From Pseudonocardia broussonetiae (GTDB lineage Bacteria > Actinomycetota > Actinomycetes > Mycobacteriales > Pseudonocardiaceae): DNA of 64,000 bases. Below the pieces are notes generated by a model. It had not been told where the DNA came from. It saw only the letters and a list, made by a program, of their open reading frames with translations, and ran no database searches. Of this stretch, positions 46,046 through 52,870 are shown piece by piece. The stretch's first letter is position 1, and every line of letters starts with the position of its first letter. The stretch covers positions 379,501 through 443,500 of the forward strand of contig NZ_CP053564.1 in the NCBI RefSeq assembly GCF_013155125.1, given 5' to 3'. The position numbers and the translations under genes are program-made.

Positions 46046-46462
46046 ATGCTCGACACGCCGACGACGGCGCCGGGCCCGCCCGGTGCGGGCACCGACGACG
46101 ACAGCGCCCCGTTCTGGGCCGCACTGCGCGAGGAGCGCGTGGAGCTGCAGCGGTGCACCGACTGCGCGCGGCTGCGGTTCCCGCCGATGGGCCGCTGCCC
46201 GTGGTGCGCGAGCGCCGGGCAGGTCCGGGAGGACGTCGACGCCCGCGGGTCGGTCTACTCCTGGATCGTCGTCCACCGCGCGTTCCGGCCGGAGTTCGCG
46301 GCGGACGTCCCGTACGTCGTCGCGACGGTCGACCTCGACGCCGGACCGCGCGTCGCCGTGCGCCTCGACCGGCCCGACGGCGTCGACTTCGGTGCGCGCG
46401 TCGCCCCGGTCTTCCACGACCACGGGGCGTGGACCGAGCTGCGGATGGTGCTCGGTGCGTGA
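46046..46462 (+). CDS. DUF35 / Zn-ribbon OB-fold protein
   Basis: A 138-residue protein with a rubredoxin-like Zn ribbon (CTDCARLRFPPMGRCPWC, about 35-52) and an OB-fold half (GSVYSWIVVHRAF; VPYVVATVDLDAG; VRLDRPDG). Such proteins form complexes with thiolase-like partners; ChsH2 with Ltp2 in steroid side-chain cleavage is a known case. ATG 46046 has GGAGG 5 nt upstream; an in-frame ATG at 46034 is possible. The stop overlaps the thiolase GTG start. Confidence 0.85.
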   Translation: MLDTPTTAPGPPGAGTDDDSAPFWAALREERVELQRCTDCARLRFPPMGRCPWCASAGQVREDVDARGSVYSWIVVHRAFRPEFAADVPYVVATVDLDAGPRVAVRLDRPDGVDFGARVAPVFHDHGAWTELRMVLGA

Positions 46463-47585
46463 GGCGGCGGTGGCCGGCGTCGGCTACACGGGGTTCAGCC
46501 GGGCCTCGGGGCGCCCGGTCCTGGACCTGGCCGCCGAGGCGGCGATCGCGGCCTGCGAGGACGCCGGCCTGCCGGTGCGCGAGGTCGACGGCATCGCGAG
46601 CCACATGGTCGGGTCCGACTCGGAGAACGCCCAGGCCCTCGCCACCGCCCTGGCCCTGCCGGGGCTGCGCGTCGTCCTCGACCTCAACCAGGCCGGCCAC
46701 GCGCCGTGCAACCTGCTCGCGCACGCGGCGGCGGCGGTCTCCGCCGGGCTCGCCGAGCACATCGTGATCTTCCGCGCCCTGAACGGGCGCTCCGGCCCGA
46801 AGGTCGGGTCCGCGCGCTTCCCCGGCCGCGGCGGCCAGTTCCGCTACCCCATCGGCTACGACGCCTACCCCATGTACATCGCGATGTGGGCGCGCCGCCA
46901 CCTGCACGAGACCGGGCAGGACGTCCGCGACCTCGCGGCCGTGGCCGTCGCCCACCGCGCCTACGCCGTCCGCAACGAGCGGGCCGTCCGCCGCACCCCG
47001 CTGGACCTCGACGGCTACTTCGCCTCCCCGCTCGTCGCCGATCCCTTCCGGGTCGCCGACTGCACGCCCGAGGTCGACGGGGCGTGCGCGCTGCTCGTGA
47101 CCGGCCTCGACCGGGCGCGCGACCTGCGCCGCCCGCCCGCGCGCATCGCCGCCGCGGCGTACCGGGCCGGACCCCGGCCCGGCCTCGACATCGGCGACCA
47201 CGTCCTGACCGACGACTACACCCGCAACTTCACCGACCTGCTCCGCGACGAGCTCTTCGGGCGCGCCGGCGTGACCCCGGCCGACGTCGACGTCGCCTGC
47301 CTCTACGACTGCTTCACCAGCGCGGTCCTCATGAGCCTCGAGGGGCTCGGGCTGTGCGAGCGCGGCGCCGCAGGCGACCTCGTCCGCTCCGGGCGGCTGC
47401 CGGTCAACCCGCACGGCGGGCTGCTCGGCGAGGGCTACCTGCACGGGATGAACACCCTCGCCGAGGCCGTCCTGCAGGTCCAGGGGCGCAGCGGCGACCG
47501 CCAGGCCGCCCGGCACGACGTCGCCGTCGTGACCTCCGGAGCACTCATGGACGGCTCCGCGGCCGTCCTCACGACCGACCGCTAG
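46455..47585 (+). CDS. SCP2-thiolase-like protein, probable Ltp2-type aldolase
   Basis: A 376-residue thiolase-fold protein. The acyl-binding Cys of true thiolases is missing: by spacing from the AAAAVSAG helix the position falls on a Gly in NQAGHAPCN (about 79-87). The C-terminal GHP motif is replaced by GGLLGEGYLHGMN (321-333) with Tyr 328, and another Tyr is in CLYDCFTSA (282-290). These traits and the adjacent DUF35 gene fit the Ltp2-type retro-aldolases that release a short aldehyde or ketone from a branched acyl-CoA side chain. A degradative thiolase is less likely. GTG start within the DUF35 gene. Confidence 0.75.
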   Translation: MREAAVAGVGYTGFSRASGRPVLDLAAEAAIAACEDAGLPVREVDGIASHMVGSDSENAQALATALALPGLRVVLDLNQAGHAPCNLLAHAAAAVSAGLAEHIVIFRALNGRSGPKVGSARFPGRGGQFRYPIGYDAYPMYIAMWARRHLHETGQDVRDLAAVAVAHRAYAVRNERAVRRTPLDLDGYFASPLVADPFRVADCTPEVDGACALLVTGLDRARDLRRPPARIAAAAYRAGPRPGLDIGDHVLTDDYTRNFTDLLRDELFGRAGVTPADVDVACLYDCFTSAVLMSLEGLGLCERGAAGDLVRSGRLPVNPHGGLLGEGYLHGMNTLAEAVLQVQGRSGDRQAARHDVAVVTSGALMDGSAAVLTTDR

Positions 47586-47593
47586 GAGTACCC

Positions 47594-47743
47594 CTGACCG
47601 ACCTCGTCGCGTGCACCGGCCCGGTGCACGTCACCGAGCGCGTCCGCCGCCACCCGTTCCCGATCCTGGTCGACGTCCGGGAGTGCCTGGCGGGCTCCGA
47701 GACCTGCGAGTCCCTCGCCGACCGGGACGATCTCGTCACCTGA
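47594..47743 (+). CDS. Possible 49-residue Cys-containing protein with CTG start
   Basis: Directly after the thiolase stop, AGGAG is followed by an in-frame CTG that opens 49 codons (LTDLVACTGPVHVTERVRRH, later VRECLAGSETCESLAD). There are three Cys. No ATG or GTG is near the ribosome site; an in-frame GTG ten codons further on has none. The sequence composition is coding-like. It could belong to the DUF35-thiolase operon. I recognise no family. Confidence 0.3.
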   Translation: MTDLVACTGPVHVTERVRRHPFPILVDVRECLAGSETCESLADRDDLVT

Positions 47744-47888
47744 CCGGGGTCCCACGTACTACGGCGCCAGGGGCCTCCACGGATGCAGGACGTGACCGAT
47801 TCGGCGTCGACGCGCACCCCCGCCGACCTCGCGATTCACTCGTACGTGGCCGACCGACGAGGGCCGACCACCACGAGAGGACATCCCG

Positions 47889-48494
47889 ATGCGCATCCGA
47901 CAGGTCCTGACCACCGCCGCCACCGTGGCCGCCATCAGCCTCGGCAGCCTGGCCGCCGCGACCCCCGCCATCGCCGCACCGGCCGCACCGACGCACGCCC
48001 GCCACGACGACTCCGCCGTCTCCCTGCACGGCGGGCGCACCACCCTGCGCCTCGACGCCGGCACGGCCGGTGTGCTGGCCGACAACGGCGTGAGCGTCAC
48101 CGCCCGGGAGGAGGCCCGCGGCGAGGGCACCCGGTTCTCCTTCCCGATCGTCGGCGGATCGGTCGTGCCGTCCACCGCGGCCGGGGAGATCGAGCACGTC
48201 GGCGGGCTGACGTTCACCGCGGGCGACGTGACGCTGGGCGTCGAGGACTTCGTGATCGACACCGTGCAGGGCGTACTGACGGCGCGGGTCAGCGGCACCG
48301 ACACGCGCGTGCCGCTGCTCGACCTCGACGCGAGCGGCGCGAGCATCCGCGCCGGTGACGACCGCCTGACCGTCCGCGGCGTGCGGGCCACGCTGACCGA
48401 CGAGGCCGCGGCCGCGCTGAACTCGACGTTCGGCGTCGACCTGTTCGCCGGGGGCCTGCCGATCGGCACGGCCACCGTCCGCGCCCGCGTCTGA
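47889..48494 (+). CDS. Secreted protein of unknown function
   Basis: A 201-residue exported protein. Signal peptide MRIRQVLTTAATVAAISLG, AxA cleavage near residue 29 (TPAIAAPAAP). The mature part is rich in short beta-strand patterns: VSLHGGRTTLRLDAGTAGVL, FPIVGGSVV, GGLTFTAGDVTLGVEDFVID, LTARVSGTD and a closing FGVDLFAGGLPIGTATV. This layout recurs in actinobacterial secreted proteins of unknown role. No cysteines in the mature part. Monocistronic. Confidence 0.72.
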   Translation: MRIRQVLTTAATVAAISLGSLAAATPAIAAPAAPTHARHDDSAVSLHGGRTTLRLDAGTAGVLADNGVSVTAREEARGEGTRFSFPIVGGSVVPSTAAGEIEHVGGLTFTAGDVTLGVEDFVIDTVQGVLTARVSGTDTRVPLLDLDASGASIRAGDDRLTVRGVRATLTDEAAAALNSTFGVDLFAGGLPIGTATVRARV

Positions 48495-48524
48495 GCCCGC
48501 TCCCGCCGTCCGTCGTGCCGCCGG

Positions 48525-49184
48525 TCAGATCATCTGCAGCTGCCGGGCGAACACGATCGCCTGCACGCGGGTGTGGGCACCGAGCTTGGTCATCAGGGCC
48601 TGCGTGTAGGTGCGGATGGTGTTCAGGCTCAGGTCCAGCTCGGCGGCGATGTCGCGGGTGGTCAGACCGGCGGCCATGAGGCGCAGGACCTCGACCTCGC
48701 GCGGGCGGAGCGCGGGGACGCTCGTCCCGTCCGGCGCCAGGATCCCGCTCGCCGCCTCGAGCGCGCGGGCGATCCCGGCGTCGATGACCGTCTTCCCGTC
48801 CCGCACGTCCAGGAGGGCCCGGGTGAGGTCGAGGTCGAGCGTCCCCTTGAGCAGGACCCCGGCCGCACCCGCCTCCAGGCAGCGCCGCAGGTTCTCGGTG
48901 TCGTCGAACGCGGTGAGCACGACGACCTTGGAACGCGGGGTGTCGGTGCCGAGCCGGCGGCAGACCTCGGCGCCGTTCATGTCACCGAGGCGGACGTCGA
49001 GCAGGACCAGGTCCGGCCGCTGCTCGGCGGCGACGGCGAGGGCCTCCCTGCCCGAGTGGCAGGCGGCGACCACCCTGAACACGTCCCCCGCCGCGGCGAG
49101 CACGCGGTCGATGCCGTGGGCGACGAGCGGGTGGTCGTCCGCGATCAGGACGGTGCTCGTCCTCGGCACCGCGGCGCCGCTCAC
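48525..49184 (-). CDS. LuxR/NarL-family response regulator
   Basis: A 219-residue regulator. Receiver: IADDHPL, phospho-Asp in LVLLDVRLGDMNG, Thr in VVVLTAFDD and Lys in GVLLKGTLD. The LuxR-type HTH at the C-terminus is LRPREVEVLRLMAAGLTTRDIAAELDLSLNTIRTYTQALMTKLG. The GTG start overlaps the kinase stop (GTGA). Partner of the GAF kinase; with moeA it forms a three-gene operon. The probable targets are the molybdoenzyme and cupin promoters. Confidence 0.9.
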   Translation of the reverse strand: MSGAAVPRTSTVLIADDHPLVAHGIDRVLAAAGDVFRVVAACHSGREALAVAAEQRPDLVLLDVRLGDMNGAEVCRRLGTDTPRSKVVVLTAFDDTENLRRCLEAGAAGVLLKGTLDLDLTRALLDVRDGKTVIDAGIARALEAASGILAPDGTSVPALRPREVEVLRLMAAGLTTRDIAAELDLSLNTIRTYTQALMTKLGAHTRVQAIVFARQLQMI

Positions 49185-50329
49185 GCGCGGTCCACGAGAG
49201 GCAGGGTGACGCGGAGGCTCGTGCCGCCGTCGTCGTTGCGGTGGAGCCGCAGCACCCCGCCCGCGCCGGTGACCCGCTGCAGCAGGCCGGGTACGCCCAG
49301 CCCTGCTCCGCGGCCCGGGACCGGGTGGAGGTCGAAGTCCTCGGGCAGCCCCTTCCCGTCGTCCTCGATCGCGAGGGTGAGCTGGTGGGACTGATAGGCC
49401 AGGGACACGAGGATCGCGCCGGCGGCGGCGTGCTTCTCGACGTTGTGCAGGCCTTCCCGCAGGGCGGAGACGAGCACGCTCTCGAGCTCCGGGCCGGCGC
49501 GCACCGGGCTGCCCAGCGTGACGACCTCGGCGGTGGTGCCGGTCCGGGCCGAGAAGGTCGCGACGTCCCGGCGCAGGGTGACCGGGAGGGCGTCGTCCCC
49601 GGGCAGCAGGCTGTGCATGGCCTCGCGCAGGTAGGTCGAGGCCTCGGCGGCCGCGGTCTCGATCGAGCGGGCGGCCTCCGTGGCGGTCTGCGGGTCGGCG
49701 GCGGCGCACTGCTGGATCTCCTTGGCGGACAGGGAGATCCGGAAGAGCAGCTGACCCGCGGTGTCGTGCAGCTGCTGGGCGATCCGCTGCCGCTCCTCCT
49801 CCACGGCGAGCTGCCCCGCGCGGTCCGCGCGGACGGCCGTGACCAGCAGCGGGGCCAGGGACGCGCCGAACTCGTTCATGAGCAGGGTGGTGCGCGGCGA
49901 GACGCGGCGCCCGCGCATGCCCGCGTAGAACACCCCGAGCCAGTTGTCGTTGAAAGTGAGCGGCACCGCCGCCAGACCGCGGACGCCCTCACCGATCACC
50001 GCCTCGACGAGGTCGTCGAGGTGCTCGGCGTCGGCGGCGCAGTTGCCGGTGGTGCACGGCATCGACCGCTCCAGGGCCCGCCAGCCGAGCCCGGTGTCCC
50101 TCGGGAGCCGGATGCCGGACAGGTCCGCGCACGTCCCCTCGCCGGCCCCGACGACGAGGGTGTCGGCGCCGTCGTAGAGGGCGATGGCCACCACGTCGGC
50201 CCCGACCAGGTCGAACATCCGCCGGCAGGCCTTGGTGACCAGCGACGGGACGTCCGAGAGCCCGGAGAGGCCGCGCGTGGCGACGACGAGCCGCCGGACG
50301 TCGTCGATCGACTTCACCGTGTAGCACAT
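49181..50329 (-). CDS. Cytoplasmic GAF-domain histidine kinase (NarL-partner type)
   Basis: A 382-residue soluble kinase. A GAF domain spans about 20-175 (FDLVGADVVAIALYDGADTL; LAAVPLTFNDNWLGVFYAG) and carries a CTTGNC pair that could bind a metal or cluster. HisKA_3: VEEERQRIAQQLHDTAGQL, with the His before D. The ATPase part has ALREGLHNVEKHA, EDDGKGLP and GLGVPGLLQRV. No membrane segment, so it senses an internal signal. ATG 50329 with GGAGGG; the first codons overlap the end of moeA. Co-operonic with the LuxR regulator. Confidence 0.87.
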   Translation of the reverse strand: MCYTVKSIDDVRRLVVATRGLSGLSDVPSLVTKACRRMFDLVGADVVAIALYDGADTLVVGAGEGTCADLSGIRLPRDTGLGWRALERSMPCTTGNCAADAEHLDDLVEAVIGEGVRGLAAVPLTFNDNWLGVFYAGMRGRRVSPRTTLLMNEFGASLAPLLVTAVRADRAGQLAVEEERQRIAQQLHDTAGQLLFRISLSAKEIQQCAAADPQTATEAARSIETAAAEASTYLREAMHSLLPGDDALPVTLRRDVATFSARTGTTAEVVTLGSPVRAGPELESVLVSALREGLHNVEKHAAAGAILVSLAYQSHQLTLAIEDDGKGLPEDFDLHPVPGRGAGLGVPGLLQRVTGAGGVLRLHRNDDGGTSLRVTLPLVDRA

Positions 50330-52122
50330 CGTGACCCTCCATCGAGCGGATCGCCGGGGATGCCGTGGTGCGCTGCGGGCACGTGCCGCGCGGGAGCGTC
50401 GTCGGCGGGCGCGTACCAGGTCTCCCGCCCGCTGCTGCGGCACGAGCACCCCGGGACGTCCCGCAGCCGGCGGCGGAACGGCATGGAGCGCAGCGTGCTG
50501 CGGAGCTCGACGACCGGTGCGCTGTCGAACGCCGCCGCCGGGACGACCAGCGTGTGGACCCCGTCGCCGGACCGCGCGATCTCCAGGACGGTGATCGGCC
50601 CGAGGCGTCCCGCCAGGGACTCCGCGGCCGCGTCGTGGGCCGCGCCGAGCGGGAGGATCGTCACCGCGGTGTGGCAGAGCCCCGCGGCGAGGGCGTCGAG
50701 CGCCGCACCGGCCGTCAGCTCACTGCGGTGCAGCAGGCAGGCGGGTGCGCCTGCCCGGTGCACCTCGACGAGGGCGTCGACGACCGCGGAGGCGGCACCC
50801 GCGACGATCGTGGTGCCGGCGGCGAACGCCGCCCCGGGAACGGGCACGATCTCGACCTCCGCCCCGGCCGGGAGGCCGCCGACACCGACCGGGACCCGCA
50901 GGAGGGCCTCGGCGCGGGTCAGCGTGGACAGGGCGCCCGCGCCGCGCGGCAGGGGGACGGCGACCAGGCGTTCGGCCGCGGTCACCGCGTCCGTGACGGT
51001 GGCCAGCCGGACGCGCACGTACTCGTCGAGCCGCGCCGGGGACCCGACCGCGACCGCCAGCCGGGCCGCGACCGGGCGGGTCCCCACGGACTCCACCCCG
51101 AGCACGCGCCGGACCAGCGGCGCGACGAACCCGTCGAAGGCCCGCTCGGCGGAAGCGGGGTACCCCGGGACACCGACGACCGGGACCGGTGGCGACGCGG
51201 GCCGGTGACCGTCCGCCTCGGGAGCCTCGCCGCCGAGGACGCCGAGCACCACGGGATGACCGGGGCGCACGGCGACGCCCTGCACGGCGACCCGGCCGAG
51301 CCGGGCGATCACCGAGCCCGTGTGGTCGTCGCGTCCGGCGCTCGACCCCGCCAGGACCAGCACGACGTCGGCCGCGTGCGCGGCCCCGGCGATCGCGGCC
51401 GCCAGCTCGTCCGGGACGTCGGGGACCACGGGGAGCACCCACGACTCGCAGCCGGCCTCCGCGAGCAGGCCCTCCAGCACGAGCGAGTTCGTGTCCAGGA
51501 TCTCCCCGGGCAGCAGCGAGCTGCCGAGCGGACGGATCTCGTCCCCGGTCGGCACGATCGCGACCCGCGGGCGGCGCCGGACCGCGATGCCGACGTGACC
51601 GGCCGCGGCGACCGCGGCGACGTCGACCGGGCGGATGCGGTGGCCGGCCGGGAGCACGACGGCTCCGGCCTCCATGTCCTCCCCGACCGGTCGGACGTGC
51701 CGCGCGGTGGGGCGCTCGACGATCTCCACCGACCCGTCGGGCCGGGAGGTCACGATCTCGCGCACGACGACGCGGTCGGCCGTCGCGGGCAGCGCGTCGC
51801 CCGTGTCCACCCAGGCGTGCGCCTCCGGGCCGAGGACCTGGGGGAAGGTGGACGAGAGGTCGCGGTCCGCGACCGCGATGCCGTCCATCGCGGCCGCCCG
51901 GTACGCGGGGACCGACCAGCGGGCGGTGACCGGCCCCGCGGTCACCCGGTCCCGGGCGTGGCGCACCTCAACGGTCTCGACGACGGGGTCCGGACTCCAG
52001 CCCGCCCGCGAGCAGACCCGCATCCAGGACCGGAAGGCCTCGGCCACCGGATCGGCCCGCACGGCGTCCGGTGCGGTCGCGACGGTGCAGCCGGCACCCC
52101 GGGGGGTCGACGTCGCGGTCAC
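50314..52122 (-). CDS. moeA: MoeA-like molybdenum insertase with C-terminal substrate-binding-like domain
   Basis: A 602-residue protein. Residues 1-420 are MoeA: AAMDGIAVAD, GEDMEAGAVVLPAGHRI, IVPTGDEIRPLG, the AGSSAGRDDHTG loop and PGYPASAERAF. MoeA puts molybdate onto molybdopterin. From about 430 the chain resembles the periplasmic-binding-like (LysR-substrate-type) domain found fused to MoeA in other prokaryotes, ending LRSTLRSMPFRRRLRDVPG. Some of the usual ligand residues seem changed. Its end overlaps the histidine kinase gene. Likely dedicated to the molybdoenzyme at 52871. Confidence 0.85.
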   Translation of the reverse strand: MTATSTPRGAGCTVATAPDAVRADPVAEAFRSWMRVCSRAGWSPDPVVETVEVRHARDRVTAGPVTARWSVPAYRAAAMDGIAVADRDLSSTFPQVLGPEAHAWVDTGDALPATADRVVVREIVTSRPDGSVEIVERPTARHVRPVGEDMEAGAVVLPAGHRIRPVDVAAVAAAGHVGIAVRRRPRVAIVPTGDEIRPLGSSLLPGEILDTNSLVLEGLLAEAGCESWVLPVVPDVPDELAAAIAGAAHAADVVLVLAGSSAGRDDHTGSVIARLGRVAVQGVAVRPGHPVVLGVLGGEAPEADGHRPASPPVPVVGVPGYPASAERAFDGFVAPLVRRVLGVESVGTRPVAARLAVAVGSPARLDEYVRVRLATVTDAVTAAERLVAVPLPRGAGALSTLTRAEALLRVPVGVGGLPAGAEVEIVPVPGAAFAAGTTIVAGAASAVVDALVEVHRAGAPACLLHRSELTAGAALDALAAGLCHTAVTILPLGAAHDAAAESLAGRLGPITVLEIARSGDGVHTLVVPAAAFDSAPVVELRSTLRSMPFRRRLRDVPGCSCRSSGRETWYAPADDAPARHVPAAHHGIPGDPLDGGSRCATR

Positions 52123-52165
52123 CGGCGTCCTCCGTCGGGCGGATCGGGGGAAGGGCGGACGGGGG

Positions 52166-52519
52166 TCAACCGCTGATGACGAAGAGCTTCTTGAACGGGC
52201 TGGTCACCGTCCACGTCGACCTGGTCCCCTTCGTGAAGGACGCGACGTCGCCCGGCTGCAGGACGACCTTCTCGCCGGTGTCGACCACGTCGATGACCAG
52301 TTCGCCCTCCAGGGCGTGGATGGTCTCGTCCGCGGTGAACGGGTACGGGAAGCTCTGCGGCTCGGAGCGCCACAGCCCCACGCCGAGGGTCGCCCCCTCC
52401 GCTCCCTCGGTCCGGATCCAGTGGACCTCCCCGACGGCCTCGCCGCCGACCACGAACGGCTCCCACTCCTGCGCGGTCACCACGGACCGGACGTAGTGCG
52501 GGGTATGGGTGATCGTCAT
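52166..52519 (-). CDS. Cupin-domain protein
   Basis: A 117-residue single-cupin protein. The barrel is read from GVGLWRSEPQSFPYPFTADETIHALEGELVIDVV and GEKVVLQPGDVASFTKGTRSTWTVTSPFKKLFV, the pattern of the DUF861/EutQ-like group. The metal-binding His of the first motif is largely absent (Glu and one His remain), so a binding rather than catalytic role is possible. ATG 52519 with GAGGAG upstream. 43 bp downstream comes moeA on the same strand, so it may be the first gene of that operon. It is divergent from the molybdoenzyme. Confidence 0.8.
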   Translation of the reverse strand: MTITHTPHYVRSVVTAQEWEPFVVGGEAVGEVHWIRTEGAEGATLGVGLWRSEPQSFPYPFTADETIHALEGELVIDVVDTGEKVVLQPGDVASFTKGTRSTWTVTSPFKKLFVISG

Positions 52520-52870
52520 AACCGCTCCTCGTGATCGATCTTCGTTCGATCGTCGCCGTTCGAACCCGTCGCCGAAACCGTAACCACCGGCACCGCGGAA
52601 GCAATAGCTGCAAATGTTGATGAACGTGGCCCCCGCTCCGGCGACACCGCCTGGAGCTGCAGTTTCATCCCGCGGAAACACCTTCGAACCGGCCAGTTCT
52701 CATTCCGCGCATGCAGGTGCTGGTACCGGCCGAGGAGTCGGCCCGGTCTTTACACCGGGTTACTCCTGCGCAATGCACGAGAAATATCTCCTTGCGTGAC
52801 TGGTCGCCGAACGGGCCGACGGAGGTCGGCGATCGATCATTCCCGCACCAGTCCCGTGGAGGCACTCCCG
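52520..52870. promoter_or_regulatory. Long divergent regulatory region of the molybdenum module
   Basis: About 350 bp with no credible gene and clearly lower GC content than its surroundings. It holds GATCGATC and TTCGAAC-type short palindromes near 52535-52566 and a perfect inverted repeat CCCGGT, 6 nt, ACCGGG (52742-52759). An AT-rich GAAATATC stretch lies near 52780. The LuxR regulator is the obvious candidate to bind here. I cannot fix a promoter with confidence on either strand. Confidence 0.5.

Noticed and set aside
42944..46423. A continuous 1159-codon frame running through ligase, spacer and transporter strand
   Set aside because: Only the part from 44485 matches a protein family; the rest is a shadow of the MHS transporter and of the divergent spacer.
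46455..47585. Ordinary acetyl-CoA acetyltransferase
   Set aside because: The active-site Cys and GHP motif of degradative and biosynthetic thiolases are missing.
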